Source: Butyrivibrio sp. INlla14 (GTDB lineage: Bacteria > Bacillota > Clostridia > Lachnospirales > Lachnospiraceae). From it: a stretch of DNA of 64,000 bases. The notes under the pieces are model-generated. The model saw nothing but the letters and a program-made list of their open reading frames with translations. It was not told the origin of the DNA and searched no databases. This document shows positions 1-9,428 of this stretch, in pieces; positions within the stretch are counted from its first letter, which is position 1; every line of letters starts with the position of its first letter. A program made the translations under genes and the position numbers. The DNA is taken from positions 62,001 to 126,000 of the forward strand of contig NZ_FMVS01000005.1 of assembly GCF_900102515.1 (NCBI RefSeq), in the 5' to 3' direction.

Positions 1-469
1 TTCCAGCGATAAGATCTGTCAGATCATATACAGCGCCTGCTGGATAAAGATCGTTTGTTCCGATTGTGCCTTCCCATGAAGCTGTCCAAAGAAGGTTGAT
101 CTCATTGTTTGCAAGTGCAAGGTTAGCTTTCTCTGTATACTCACCAGAACCGATATCTGTAAGAGTAATCTGTACAGGAATCTTGTCTGCGATGTAAGCA
201 TTGATAGCATCCTGAACCTTCTGAACCTGAGCTGTATCAGGTGTAGCAAGGTTGAATGTACATCTGTAAACATTGATGTTTGTAACTTCGCCAGAAGCTG
301 TCTCAGCTGCAGGAGCTGCCTCTTCTGTCTTTGTCTCAGCTGCAGGTGTCTCTGTAGCTGCTGTGTTGTCTGCTGGTGTCTCTGTAGCTGCAGGTGTGCT
401 GCCACAGCCAGCGAGCAATGAAAGTGACATTGCTGAAGCCATAATTACTGATAATACTTTTTTCTTCAT
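1..469 (-). CDS. Extracellular solute-binding lipoprotein of a carbohydrate ABC transporter (3' end outside window)
   Basis: N-terminal ~156 residues of a substrate-binding lipoprotein; the rest lies beyond the left edge. The ATG at 469 follows a GGAGG site at 476-480 with a 6-base spacer. The product starts MKKKVLSVIMASAMSLSLLAGCGS, a lipoprotein signal peptide with lipobox LAGC (Cys22), then an Ala/Glu/Thr/Pro-rich linker. After that comes a typical binding-protein start (NINVYRCTFN, later KVQDAINAYI and LLWTASWEG). It is the last gene of the lacI-permease-permease-binding-protein series and should capture an oligosaccharide outside the membrane and deliver it to the permeases encoded at 650-2498. 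Substrate is inferred: the neighbouring cellobiose phosphorylase suggests cello-oligosaccharides. Confidence 0.85.
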   Translation of the reverse strand, partial: MKKKVLSVIMASAMSLSLLAGCGSTPAATETPADNTAATETPAAETKTEEAAPAAETASGEVTNINVYRCTFNLATPDTAQVQKVQDAINAYIADKIPVQITLTDIGSGEYTEKANLALANNEINLLWTASWEGTIGTNDLYPAGAVYDLTDLIAG

Positions 470-576
470 ACATAACCTCCCTTTTTTAGGTTTCTTTGTT
501 TTTTTATATCATCCCTTGAGGGGTAGATATCTACACCAATTACCCGTTCATATATATCCCGACAGTATTTTTATAA

Positions 577-612
577 GGAACTTCCGCTCTCGCATTCGCT
601 CGCCGGAAGACG
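577..612 (-). other. Stem-loop between permease and binding-protein genes
   Basis: Inverted repeat CTTCCG/CGGAAG (581-586 and 604-609) in the 180 bp gap between the second permease gene and the binding-protein gene. There is no T-run directly after it, so it is not a clear terminator. An intercistronic hairpin that stabilises mRNA and raises binding-protein levels relative to permeases is a common arrangement, but here that is only inferred. Confidence 0.3.
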
Positions 613-649
613 TTCGAACTAACTTCGTAAAATACCTCAGTAAGTTCTC

Positions 650-1576
650 TCAGCCCTTAACTGAACCAACGGTAAGACCCTTGATGAAGTACTTCTGGAA
701 GAATGGGTACACTACCATGATAGGTCCAATAACTACTAAAACTGTTGCCATTGTTGCTGAGTACTGTGGAATAGTTCCACCCATAGCAGCTCTTGCAGAT
801 GCAGGAACGTTTGAGTTATTAAGAAGGAACTCTATACTCTTCTGGATGTTGATAAGAAGGAGCTGCAGAGGCTTCTTGGCATCTGAGTCAATGTACAAAA
901 GTGCATTCTGCCAGTCATTCCAGTAAGCTGTAGCCATCATGAAACCAACGGCTGCAAGTGAAGGCTTAAGAAGAGGAAGAGTGATCTGGAAGAAGGTTCT
1001 GTACTCGCCAGCTCCATCGATCTTGGCAGCTTCCATAAGCTCTCCAGGAATACTATTGGCAATATATGTTCTAAGAATAATAACGTTCATAGTTGAAACG
1101 CACAGTGGAAGGATCAGGAGCCAGAGACTATCTTTTAAGTGATAGTAGCTGGTGAAAATGATATATCCTGAAAGTGTTCCACCATTGAACAGCATAGGGA
1201 TCAACAGGTAAATTGATAAAAACTTGGATAATCTGAAGTCTCTACGGCTGATTGAATATGCGAACATACTCATGAATAAAAGTCCCATGAATGTTCCGGC
1301 AACAGTAACTAAAATTGTTACAAAATATGATCTTGCAAGCTGTGAACCATATTTAAGAACTGTGCTCATACCTGTAAGTGACCAGTCCTTAGGCCAGAAC
1401 CTGAAACCATTTTCTACAATACTCTTCTCATCTGTAAAAGCAGCTACGAATGTAAGCTCTACAGGCATGAAAGCAAATAATGTACATAAAACAAGAATTA
1501 TTGCAAGGATAACCTGTCCAACGGTTACCTTTTCTTTTTTAGACATTTCTAAATCTCTATTTTTCATCTTAGCCAT
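650..1576 (-). CDS. Carbohydrate ABC transporter permease, LplC/MalG type
   Basis: About 308 residues with six predicted membrane spans. It carries the inner-membrane component loop near the C-terminal third (SIPGELMEAAKIDGAGEYRTF), which matches the EAA motif of MalG-type permeases and docks on the ATPase. The open frame reaches 1642, but the ATG at 1576 (MAKMKNRDLEMSKKEK) follows an AGGGGAG site and avoids overlapping the upstream permease gene. The C terminus (YFIKGLTVGSVKG) is typical of the LplC subgroup. Partner of the LplB-like permease at 1593-2498. No ATPase gene is nearby; such Firmicute systems often share an MsmK-like ATPase encoded elsewhere. Confidence 0.88.
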   Translation of the reverse strand: MAKMKNRDLEMSKKEKVTVGQVILAIILVLCTLFAFMPVELTFVAAFTDEKSIVENGFRFWPKDWSLTGMSTVLKYGSQLARSYFVTILVTVAGTFMGLLFMSMFAYSISRRDFRLSKFLSIYLLIPMLFNGGTLSGYIIFTSYYHLKDSLWLLILPLCVSTMNVIILRTYIANSIPGELMEAAKIDGAGEYRTFFQITLPLLKPSLAAVGFMMATAYWNDWQNALLYIDSDAKKPLQLLLINIQKSIEFLLNNSNVPASARAAMGGTIPQYSATMATVLVVIGPIMVVYPFFQKYFIKGLTVGSVKG

Positions 1577-1592
1577 CTCTTTACTCTCCCCT

Positions 1593-2498
1593 TTAGAACA
1601 ATGCGTTTTCTGGTGCAATTCGGCGAACTGTTGTATTAGCAAAAAGCATCAGTAACAGTCCAACAATTGACTGGAAGAATGAAGTTGCAGCTACGAATCC
1701 AAAGTTTGAATTCTTGAAAATAGCATTAAGTACGAAGGAGTCGATAACCTGTGTTGTCTCGTACAGTACTCCACTATTACGTGTTACCTGATAGAAAAGA
1801 CCTGTATCAGAGTGCATTACTGAACCAACTGAAAGAAGAAGCATTACAGTAACCATAGGTATTAATGAAGGAATTGTAATGTGGAAGATCTTCTGCCATG
1901 AGTTAGCACCGTCGATATCAGCTGCCTCATAAAGTTCTGAGTCAATTCCGGCAAGAACTGACATATAAAGAACTGAGCCATAACCTGTATCCTTCCAGAT
2001 CTTAACTACGAGGAGGATCCAAGGCCAGAGGTTTGCAGCAGAATAAAATCTTGTGCTGGTATTTAATGTGTGATTGATGATACCTGTATCTGAACTGATG
2101 AATGCATATACAATGAACTGTACTGCTGCATAAGAAATGAATACAGGGATGATCATAAGTGTCTGCATTGTCTTGGCCATTCTCTTGAACACCAGCTTAT
2201 CGATCATGATAGCAAGTGTTACATTGAGGAATGTTCCAACAGCTGTAAACAAAAGATAATATAAAATTGTATTTCTTGTGATCTGAATGAATGTTGCCTT
2301 AGAAGCGATCAGGAACTTGAAGTTATTAAGTCCATTCCATGGGCTCTTCCAAATACCATCAACATAGTTGAAGTTCTTGAACGCCATTACAAGACCGGCC
2401 ATAGGCACGTACATAATGAAGAACAAGATCAGGAAAACTGGCAATGCCATTACAACATGTGCTCTGTGTTTCCATGTGTTTCTTAAAAAATCTTTCAT
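1593..2498 (-). CDS. Carbohydrate ABC transporter permease, LplB/UgpA type
   Basis: 301 residues. The N terminus (KHRAHVVMALPVFLILFFIMYVPMAGLVMAF) is the LplB signature, followed by further membrane spans and the EAA loop SELYEAADIDGANSWQKIF. It forms the heterodimeric membrane channel with the LplC-type protein encoded 16 bp downstream. A good site (GGGAGAG) precedes the ATG at 2498. It lies 23 bp downstream of the lacI-type gene, so all four genes are probably co-transcribed. The family imports di- and oligosaccharides; the exact sugar cannot be read from the sequence. Confidence 0.9.
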   Translation of the reverse strand: MKDFLRNTWKHRAHVVMALPVFLILFFIMYVPMAGLVMAFKNFNYVDGIWKSPWNGLNNFKFLIASKATFIQITRNTILYYLLFTAVGTFLNVTLAIMIDKLVFKRMAKTMQTLMIIPVFISYAAVQFIVYAFISSDTGIINHTLNTSTRFYSAANLWPWILLVVKIWKDTGYGSVLYMSVLAGIDSELYEAADIDGANSWQKIFHITIPSLIPMVTVMLLLSVGSVMHSDTGLFYQVTRNSGVLYETTQVIDSFVLNAIFKNSNFGFVAATSFFQSIVGLLLMLFANTTVRRIAPENALF

Positions 2499-2521
2499 AC
2501 CATTACTCTCCCTTTTTTGAT

Positions 2522-3547
2522 CTATATGAGTCTTGCTACGGACTCTCCCCTCTCTATATTTCCTTTAACGACAACCTGTTCAACGATCGTCCCCTTAGGA
2601 TTGTTGATAAGATCGATCAGCTTGGAAGCTGCTATAGCACCGATCTTCTCAGTATCCTGAACCATGGTTGTCAATATCGGACTGATCTTTCTGGCAAGTT
2701 CGATTCCGTCATATCCCACAACGGAAACATCTTCCGGAATTCGAAGGCCTTTTTTCCTGACTGCATTGATCCCGCCAAATGCAGCGAAATCATCAGGGTA
2801 AAAGATACATGTTGGCGGATCCTTAAGTTCAAGAAGTTTTGTTGTTGCCTCAAAAGCAGCATCTGTATCTCTATAAGGAACTGCCGGAACATATTCATCT
2901 GGAATCTCAACGCCGAAATCCTGAAGGGTTTTATAAAAGCTTGAAAGTCGGCTCTTGGTAACTGAAGATTCCATTCCAGACTCTTTACCATGTATATATG
3001 CTATCTTCCTGTGTCCCTGCTCATATACATAAGTAGCAAGTTCATTGATACCATTGACGTTGTCTGACATGATCGCTGTTCTGTTATAGAAAAGATGGTC
3101 AATAGTAACAACAGGAATATCACTCTTAATAAGTTCATCAACCTGGGGATCTGAGAAGTCCACACAGGCGATCACGATTCCATCAAAGCCTCTATAGATT
3201 GCGTGTGATAAATAAGACATATTGTTAAGTCTCTTATTACCACTGTTTATAAAGGTTATATCGTAGCCATTCTCCTCTGCTGTTCTCTTGAAGCTATCCA
3301 GCACATGATTGAAATAGTCATGTGTAAGTCCGCTGTTAGCTTCATCGACAAAAAGGACTCCTATATTATTAGTCTTGTTTGTCTTAAGGGCCTGAGCCGC
3401 TGCATTAGGTCTGTATCCAAGCTTCTCAGCCACCTCTCTTACATGTTTCTTGGTTTCCTGGCTGATATCGCTATGATCATTGAGTGCCTTGGATACAGTT
3501 GCAACTGATACTCCACAAGCCTTTGAAATGTCCTTAAGTGATATCAT
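2522..3547 (-). CDS. LacI/GalR-family transcriptional regulator
   Basis: 341 residues. Residues 1-25 form the LacI helix-turn-helix (SLKDISKACGVSVATVSKALND), with the hinge helix around 45-60 (RPNAAAQALKTNKTN). The C-terminal periplasmic-binding-protein-like ligand domain follows, ending PKGTIVEQVVVKGNIERGES. It is first in the minus-strand transporter operon and divergent from cellobiose phosphorylase. Palindromes with the CGTTTTCG/CGAAAACG core in the shared intergenic region are likely operators. A cytosolic sugar, perhaps cellobiose, should be the effector. Repression of both units is inferred from layout. Confidence 0.92.
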   Translation of the reverse strand: MISLKDISKACGVSVATVSKALNDHSDISQETKKHVREVAEKLGYRPNAAAQALKTNKTNNIGVLFVDEANSGLTHDYFNHVLDSFKRTAEENGYDITFINSGNKRLNNMSYLSHAIYRGFDGIVIACVDFSDPQVDELIKSDIPVVTIDHLFYNRTAIMSDNVNGINELATYVYEQGHRKIAYIHGKESGMESSVTKSRLSSFYKTLQDFGVEIPDEYVPAVPYRDTDAAFEATTKLLELKDPPTCIFYPDDFAAFGGINAVRKKGLRIPEDVSVVGYDGIELARKISPILTTMVQDTEKIGAIAASKLIDLINNPKGTIVEQVVVKGNIERGESVARLI

Positions 3548-3859
3548 TCTCTATCTCGTTAACTCCATATGCATTACTAAATCGTTTTCGTAATTTAAGG
3601 TTACATCATTTTTACCCCCAGTTCAATAGTTTTTTATATTTTTTTGTGCAACATTTATATTTTTGGTGCATTTTTACAAAATCTTTATCGTTATTTCATC
3701 TATTTTCCCCTAATACAATTGTATAATGTTAATTTTCTAGCAAACGTTTTCGATACTTTTTCGAAACTTATTATAGAAGGAATTTTTGATACCGGTTTCA
3801 AAGGAAACTTTGTGTCACGCCCCAGTGTTTATGCGGTAAAAAAGTTTTTTTATTTTCTG

Positions 3860-3888
3860 TTGCAATATATCAATTTAGCATATATAAT
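3860..3888 (+). promoter_or_regulatory. Sigma-A promoter of cellobiose phosphorylase
   Basis: TTGCAA (3860-3865), 17 bp spacer, TATAAT (3883-3888). The expected start of transcription, near 3895, is overlapped by the operator at 3902-3916. Confidence 0.7.
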
Positions 3889-3901
3889 GTCACTAGAAAT
3901 T

Positions 3902-3916
3902 CCGAAAACGTTTAAG
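3902..3916. promoter_or_regulatory. LacI-type operator at the cellobiose phosphorylase start site
   Basis: CCGAAAACGTTTAAG contains the central CG step and AAACG half-sites of LacI/GalR operators. A matching inverted copy of the core lies at 3739-3755. Its position over the transcription start suggests repression by the neighbouring LacI-type protein, although a CcpA cre site would look similar. Confidence 0.6.
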
Positions 3917-3957
3917 TACATATAGCAACTTTTTTCTAAAATTCACAGGAGGTTTTT

Positions 3958-6411
3958 ATGAAGTACGGATTTTTTGATGACGCTTCTCTTGAGTACGTCA
4001 TCACCACACCCAAGACTCCATTACCTTGGATCAACTACCTTGGTAACAAAGAGTTCTTTTCACTGATATCAAACACATGCGGTGGCTACACCTTTTACAA
4101 GGATGCCAAGCTCCTGCGTCTGACAAGATATCGTTATAACAACGTGCCATATGATAACAATGGCAAATACTTCTACATCAAGGACACGACAGACAAGGCA
4201 GATGAAGTTGTGTGGAATCCAGGCTGGCAACCAGTAAAGACCGTCCTTGACTCATATGAGTGCCGTCACGGACTTGGTTATAGCACATTTACATCCAGCA
4301 AGAACAACGTAGAAGCCAAGGTTCTTACATTTGTTCCTATGAACGATAACTGTGAGATTTCCAAGGTGACAATTACTAATAACAAGAGTTGTGCTGCTAA
4401 GCTTTCTCTTTTCTCATATGTAGAGTGGTGTCTCTGGAACGCAGATGATGATATGAAAAACTTCCAGAGAAATCTTTCAACTGGAGAAGTAGAAGTTACA
4501 GATGGCGGATCAACAATCTACCACAAGACTGAGTATAGAGAGAGACGTAATCACTACGCTATCTACAGCGTCAATTCTGCTGTTAACGGTTTTGATACCA
4601 GCAGAGACGCATTCCTTGGCGCATACAATGGTCCTGATCATCCAGATGTTGTTGCAGAGGGCAAATGCACAAATTCTGTAGCAAGCGGCTGGTCACCTAT
4701 CGCTTCTCAGCAGATCAATATTGAACTTGCAGCTGGTGAGTCCAAGACATTTATCTTCATTTTGGGCTATATCGAGAACCCTGAGGATGACAAGTGGGAA
4801 GCTCCAGGCGTTGTTAACAAGAAGCCTGCTCTTAAGATGATTGAGTCTTATAAGACAGAGAGCGCTGTTGATGCTGCTCTTGTAGAGCTTAAGAATTACT
4901 GGAAAGAGCTCCTTTCCAACTACCATATTTCTTCTTCCAATGAGAAGGTTGACCGTATGGTCAATATCTGGAACCAGTATCAGTGTATGGTTACTTTCAA
5001 CATGTCACGTTCTGCTTCCTATTATGAGTCTGGAATTGGCCGTGGTATGGGCTTTAGAGATTCCTGCCAGGATCTTCTTGGATTCGTACACCTTATCCCA
5101 GACAGAGCAAGACAGCGTATCATCGATATTGCTTCTACTCAGTTCCAGGATGGTAGCGCTTATCACCAGTATCAGCCACTTACCAAGAAAGGTAATTCTG
5201 ATATTGGCTCAGGTTTCAATGATGATCCACTTTGGCTCATCGCAGGAACAAGTGCTTATGTAAGAGAGACAGGGGACCTTTCAATATTAAAAGAGATGGT
5301 TCCTTTCGATAATGATATGAGTGTTGCCAAGACACTCATGGGTCACCTCAAGTGTTCCTTTGACTTTACTGCTACTCACAAGGGTCCTCATGGTCTTCCA
5401 CTTATCGGACGTGCTGACTGGAATGACTGTCTGAACCTGAACTGTTTCTCAGAGCATCCAGGTGAGTCCTTCCAGACCTTTGGTCCTTCTGAAGGTCCTG
5501 TTGCAGAGTCAGTATTCATCGCAGGTATGTTTGTAAAGTACGGCGAAGAGTATGCTCAGCTCGCTGAGCTTCTCGGTGATGACGCTGAGGCTAAGAGAGC
5601 CCGTGAAGAAATCGCCAAGGTTTATCAGGCAGCTATCACAGCCGGATGGGATGGCGAATGGTTCGTTCGTGCTTACGATGCTTATTCCCACAAGGTTGGT
5701 TCAAAAGAGTGTGAAGAAGGTCAGATCTACATCGAGCCACAGGGCTTCTGTGTTCTTGCCGGAATCGGTGTAAAGGAAGGTCTTGCTGAGAAGGCACTTA
5801 AGAGCGTTGAAGAGAGACTTGATACCAAGTATGGTGTTATGATCCTTCAGCCTGCATATACAAAATATCACCTTGAACTTGGTGAGGTTTCATCTTATCC
5901 ACCAGGATACAAGGAGAACGCTGGTATCTTCTGCCATAACAATCCTTGGGTTTCAATCGCAGAGACAGTTCTTGGTCACGGTGACAGAGCCTTTGAGATC
6001 TACAAGAAGACATGCCCGGCATATATTGAGGATATAAGTGATATTCACTGCACAGAGCCATATGTTTATTCACAGATGGTTGCAGGTAGAGATGCCAAGT
6101 TCTTTGGACAGGGCAAGAACAGCTGGCTCACAGGTACAGCTGCCTGGACATTTGTTAACATCTCTCAGTACATCCTTGGTGTATATCCTACACACACTGG
6201 TCTCTCAATCAACCCATGTGTTCCTGAAGGCTTTGGTGATTTTGAGATTACAAGAAAGTACAGAGGTGCCAAGTACAACATAAGCGTCAAGCAGAACGGC
6301 GCTCAGAAGGGCATCAAGAAGCTTGTCGTAAATGGCAAGGAGGTTTCCGGTAACATTATTCCTTACGAAGAAGGTGTTAAGGAATATACCGTTGAAGCTA
6401 TAATGGGCTAA
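3958..6411 (+). CDS. Cellobiose phosphorylase (GH94)
   Basis: 817 residues, close to the ~811 of clostridial cellobiose phosphorylases and similar to them along its whole length. It phosphorolyses cellobiose to alpha-glucose 1-phosphate and glucose in the cytosol, saving an ATP compared with hydrolysis. Visible landmarks are the N-terminal beta-sandwich ([18 protein letters not shown]), a phosphate/sugar-binding stretch ([18 protein letters not shown]) and the catalytic-acid region [11 protein letters not shown], in which the Asp is the general acid of GH94. [19 protein letters not shown] near the C-terminal side is also conserved. A GGAGG site precedes the ATG. It is divergent from the sugar transporter that presumably supplies its substrate. 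Confidence 0.95.
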   Translation: MKYGFFDDASLEYVITTPKTPLPWINYLGNKEFFSLISNTCGGYTFYKDAKLLRLTRYRYNNVPYDNNGKYFYIKDTTDKADEVVWNPGWQPVKTVLDSYECRHGLGYSTFTSSKNNVEAKVLTFVPMNDNCEISKVTITNNKSCAAKLSLFSYVEWCLWNADDDMKNFQRNLSTGEVEVTDGGSTIYHKTEYRERRNHYAIYSVNSAVNGFDTSRDAFLGAYNGPDHPDVVAEGKCTNSVASGWSPIASQQINIELAAGESKTFIFILGYIENPEDDKWEAPGVVNKKPALKMIESYKTESAVDAALVELKNYWKELLSNYHISSSNEKVDRMVNIWNQYQCMVTFNMSRSASYYESGIGRGMGFRDSCQDLLGFVHLIPDRARQRIIDIASTQFQDGSAYHQYQPLTKKGNSDIGSGFNDDPLWLIAGTSAYVRETGDLSILKEMVPFDNDMSVAKTLMGHLKCSFDFTATHKGPHGLPLIGRADWNDCLNLNCFSEHPGESFQTFGPSEGPVAESVFIAGMFVKYGEEYAQLAELLGDDAEAKRAREEIAKVYQAAITAGWDGEWFVRAYDAYSHKVGSKECEEGQIYIEPQGFCVLAGIGVKEGLAEKALKSVEERLDTKYGVMILQPAYTKYHLELGEVSSYPPGYKENAGIFCHNNPWVSIAETVLGHGDRAFEIYKKTCPAYIEDISDIHCTEPYVYSQMVAGRDAKFFGQGKNSWLTGTAAWTFVNISQYILGVYPTHTGLSINPCVPEGFGDFEITRKYRGAKYNISVKQNGAQKGIKKLVVNGKEVSGNIIPYEEGVKEYTVEAIMG

Positions 6412-6451
6412 ATATGTAGCCTGCGTAATCTTTTGAGGGGAAGAAAACGCT

Positions 6452-6484
6452 AAGGGAGTTGTGACAGATTGTCACTGCTCCCTT
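6452..6484. terminator. Convergent stem-loop terminator
   Basis: AAGGGAG and CTCCCTT arms with an inner TGACA/TGTCA stem. It sits between the convergent cellobiose phosphorylase and cobD genes and overlaps the last codons of cobD, so it could end transcription in both directions. Confidence 0.6.
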
Positions 6485-7518
6485 AAACATTTTATAAGTA
6501 TTTTATTTTCCTCATGAGTTTTTACAGCTACACGAAAGTAGCCCTTTTTAAGGCCTCTAAAATTGGAACAATCCCTTATTAGTATCTCTTTTTCCAGAAG
6601 ATAACTATAAAGATTCTCATCGCTATAAAGCAAAAGAAAATTAGTATCTGACTTAAATACCTTAATTCCGCATTTCTTTAAGTTTTCCTCAAGGAAGGTC
6701 CTCTCTCTTCTAATATACTCCATAGATTCATCTGTATAGCCCTTCAAACAATGCTTCGCACAACCAACTCCAGCCACAAGAGCAAATGATGACATATTCC
6801 ATTCAGGCAGATACCTTTTAATATTCTGGATATTCTGACTCTGGGACAAAAGAAATCCCACCCTGACCCCTGGAATAGAAAAGAGCTTAGTGTAGGCATC
6901 GATCACGTATAATTCGGAATAATCCCTGATATAATCCCTAGCTGATGTATTTCCCTCCGACAGGCTAAAAAAGCATTCATCAATTATGAGTTTTGTTCCA
7001 GTATCCTGGCATCTTTCTAATATTTTTTCGAGCACATCTCTGCTAATACACCGTCCGGTTGGATTATTGGGATTTGCAAGAAAAACTGCATCTGTATCTT
7101 TTTCTATTGCATCAACTATCCCTTTGGTCAATTCAAAGTCGTTTTCTTTAGAAAGGGGATAATAGTTAATCTCACAGCTTTCAAGCATTCCAAGAGCATG
7201 TTCATATCCCCAGAAGCTTGGAACTGGCAAGAGAACCTTGCGTGGCTGCAGCATAAGCGTAACTGCTGCAATAAGCTCAGATGCCCCGTTTCCTCCTATT
7301 ATCATATCGGGCGAAAACACACATCTATATGAGCTACTATTTAGAGCCTTTGCAACAGCTCTTCTAAACTGGCTCTGCGCAATATCAGGATACTTATCAA
7401 CAGCAAATACCGTCTCTATCATCATATCCTTTATATCTTCAGGGCAGGGAAAGGGATTTGTATTTACTGAAAAATCATATTTTATTTTTTTATCATAGAT
7501 TTCGCCGCCATGAAGCAT
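6472..7518 (-). CDS. cobD: L-threonine-O-3-phosphate decarboxylase (CobD-type PLP enzyme)
   Basis: About 348 residues of fold-type I aminotransferase related to histidinol-phosphate aminotransferase. In cobalamin synthesis CobD makes (R)-1-amino-2-propanol O-2-phosphate, the nucleotide-loop linker attached by CbiB. The CobD-type start (MLHGGEIYDKKIKYDFSVNTNP), FLANPNNPTG and DAYTKLFSIPGVRVGF (Lys is the PLP anchor) are all visible. The frame stays open to 7560, but the ATG at 7518 follows AGGTGG and gives the usual N terminus. It is last in the cobalamin operon, directly after cbiB, which supports CobD over a histidine-pathway role. Confidence 0.88.
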   Translation of the reverse strand: MLHGGEIYDKKIKYDFSVNTNPFPCPEDIKDMMIETVFAVDKYPDIAQSQFRRAVAKALNSSSYRCVFSPDMIIGGNGASELIAAVTLMLQPRKVLLPVPSFWGYEHALGMLESCEINYYPLSKENDFELTKGIVDAIEKDTDAVFLANPNNPTGRCISRDVLEKILERCQDTGTKLIIDECFFSLSEGNTSARDYIRDYSELYVIDAYTKLFSIPGVRVGFLLSQSQNIQNIKRYLPEWNMSSFALVAGVGCAKHCLKGYTDESMEYIRRERTFLEENLKKCGIKVFKSDTNFLLLYSDENLYSYLLEKEILIRDCSNFRGLKKGYFRVAVKTHEENKILIKCLREQ

Positions 7519-7574
7519 CTCATACCACCTAAAAATATATTCCAAAGCAAGCATGTGCAATTAGCACTTTACTC

Positions 7575-8591
7575 TTACACCCGTATCATATTTAAAAGGA
7601 TCATAAGTATCAACAAAACTGTCATGCACAAATATGTTGTGCCGTACATTAGCCTGTTGGCTCTTTTAATATCTTCAGCTTCCACAGGCCTAAAGTCATC
7701 TCCTATAAAGGGCTTATGCACTATTTTGCCAAAATAGCTGGCATCTCCTGCAAGCCTTACTCCAAGAGCTCCCGCGCAAACGCTCTCTGTCTGTGCTGAA
7801 TTGGGACTTTTGTGGTTGTATCTGTCTCTTTTAAAGATTGCAAAAGCTCTTTTGCCAGAGAAATCTCTTCCGCACAAAAAAGCTGCTGCTATCATGAAAA
7901 AGGCGCTGAGCCTTGCAGGTACATAGTTAAAGAAATCATCCATCTTAGCTGCTGCTCTTCCGAAATACTCATACCTGTCATTGTGATAGCCAACCATAGA
8001 GTCCATGGTGTTTACAGCCTTATAAAAAAAGCCAAGAACAGGCCCTCCGATAAAGGTATAGAGAAGCGGTGCTATAACTCCGTCAGAAGTATTTTCTGCC
8101 ACTGTTTCAACTGCTGCCTTGGCAACACCTGTTTCATCTAAGATTTTAGTATCTCTTCCAACTATCATAGAAACCGCTTGCCTTGCATCCTGCAAAGCGC
8201 CTTCCCTAAGAGCCTTATAAACCTTCATACTCTCAACCCTAAGACTTTTTGCCGCAAGAATATAGCAGGTCATTACAGCCTCAACTATAATTCCAAGTAC
8301 AACATGTACCTTATAAGACACAAATAATAAAATATAAGAAGCACCAATTGTGCACAAAACCACTATAAACCACATCATAAGTCCCATAAGGACTTCTCTT
8401 TGAGGGTTCCGCACACTTTTTTCCCGGCAATTCTCCTCCTGATTACCATAATCCTTGGGTTCCAAGAGCTTTTTATCGAGGAAATTAATCAGGTTTCCAA
8501 TAAGCCTTATGGGATGGGGGATATTATAGGGGTCTCCAATTATCTGATCCAGCACAAAGCCCAGACAAAAGGCTATACTGTGAAAAAACAT
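7575..8591 (-). CDS. cbiB: Adenosylcobinamide-phosphate synthase CbiB
   Basis: 338 residues, integral membrane protein. It joins aminopropanol phosphate (made by CobD) to adenosylcobyric acid. Conserved stretches include LDQIIGDPYNIPHPIRLIG at the N terminus, VGRDTKILDETGVAKAAVETVAENTSDGVIAPLLY, and PARLSAFFMI with NSAQTESVCAGALGVRLAGDA toward the C terminus. There are about four to five membrane spans. The gene sits between cobS and cobD in the operon with short gaps on both sides. Confidence 0.95.
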   Translation of the reverse strand: MFFHSIAFCLGFVLDQIIGDPYNIPHPIRLIGNLINFLDKKLLEPKDYGNQEENCREKSVRNPQREVLMGLMMWFIVVLCTIGASYILLFVSYKVHVVLGIIVEAVMTCYILAAKSLRVESMKVYKALREGALQDARQAVSMIVGRDTKILDETGVAKAAVETVAENTSDGVIAPLLYTFIGGPVLGFFYKAVNTMDSMVGYHNDRYEYFGRAAAKMDDFFNYVPARLSAFFMIAAAFLCGRDFSGKRAFAIFKRDRYNHKSPNSAQTESVCAGALGVRLAGDASYFGKIVHKPFIGDDFRPVEAEDIKRANRLMYGTTYLCMTVLLILMILLNMIRV

Positions 8592-8624
8592 AAAACACCT
8601 CTACTAGAACATTTAAATATATTA

Positions 8625-9428
8625 TCAAAATATGCAAAAAGAATAAGCATCTGCAATATAACTCGACACAGCAATAGCCACCAAATATACGCATTCTGCC
8701 ATACAAATATAGTAGCCAGCGGTATCACCTGTGACTCCTCCAAATCTCTTTTTGCATAGCCTTCCGTAGTGCCACGTATAGCACAAAACTGCAACAAGAG
8801 CCAAAACAGTGCCAATTGGCCACATAATTAAGCTGGAACCTGCACCTAAAATCAAAAAGAAACACAGAATTATCTTTACAAAAAGGTCCGCTTCTTTGGT
8901 TTCATTGCTGAGCATTCCGTCTTTTTTTGCCTTGGACAGGTAAATACTGGTAAGGCCGCAAAATGCCCTTACTATAACGAATCCTATAGCATATGCCATT
9001 ATACCGGGCAATACGTTTTCAGAACTACCCTTCATAGTCAGGGATAAAAGTGCCGCCAGAAAGCAAAGTCCATATTTTAAAAGCCCTATCACCGCAAAAG
9101 CTCCGATGTGAGGATCTTTCATTATCTCAAGGCTCTTTTCCCTATTCTGATAGGAAGAAAGAGCATCGCTAACATCCATAAAGCCGTCAAGATGAAAGCC
9201 GCCCGTTATTGCGATAGGAATCAAGGCAAGGATAAGCCCTAGAACCACTCCAGGCAGATGCCCTTGACCAAGCCAGTAAACAGCCGTGCAAATACCTCCA
9301 ATGACAACTCCAACAAGTGGCAAAAAAGCTATAGCCTTCTTGTAATCTTTATCCTCCCACTCAAAAATTGGCATAGGGATTCTTGAATATAAGGAAAAAG
9401 CTATTGCTATCTGTTTTAACAATCTCAT
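8625..9428 (-). CDS. cobS: Adenosylcobinamide-GDP ribazoletransferase (cobalamin synthase)
   Basis: 267 residues, polytopic membrane protein that attaches alpha-ribazole to adenosylcobinamide-GDP, the last assembly step at the membrane. The signature (FHLDGFMDVSDALSS with EIMKDPHIGAFAVIGL) matches the metal-binding and substrate motifs of CobS. The start overlaps the cobU stop (ATGA-type, 4 bp), a sign of translational coupling. Its substrates come from the CobU and CobT proteins encoded directly upstream. Confidence 0.95.
   Translation of the reverse strand: MRLLKQIAIAFSLYSRIPMPIFEWEDKDYKKAIAFLPLVGVVIGGICTAVYWLGQGHLPGVVLGLILALIPIAITGGFHLDGFMDVSDALSSYQNREKSLEIMKDPHIGAFAVIGLLKYGLCFLAALLSLTMKGSSENVLPGIMAYAIGFVIVRAFCGLTSIYLSKAKKDGMLSNETKEADLFVKIILCFFLILGAGSSLIMWPIGTVLALVAVLCYTWHYGRLCKKRFGGVTGDTAGYYICMAECVYLVAIAVSSYIADAYSFCIF

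Larger units (their letters stand above)
3548..3957. promoter_or_regulatory. Divergent regulatory region between lacI-type gene and cellobiose phosphorylase
   Basis: 410 bp, very AT-rich, no gene. It holds three LacI-type half- or full-palindromes: 3579-3590 (AAATCGTTTTCG), 3739-3755 (core AAACGTTTTCG) and 3902-3916 (CCGAAAACGTTTAAG). It also holds a well-formed promoter for the plus-strand gene. The last palindrome falls just after the predicted -10 box, the right place for a repressor to block cellobiose phosphorylase transcription. Confidence 0.65.

Noticed and set aside
19..405. 128-residue Gln/Leu-rich minus-strand frame at the left edge
   Set aside because: Out-of-frame shadow of the real lipoprotein gene (1-469), which has a signal peptide and ribosome site.
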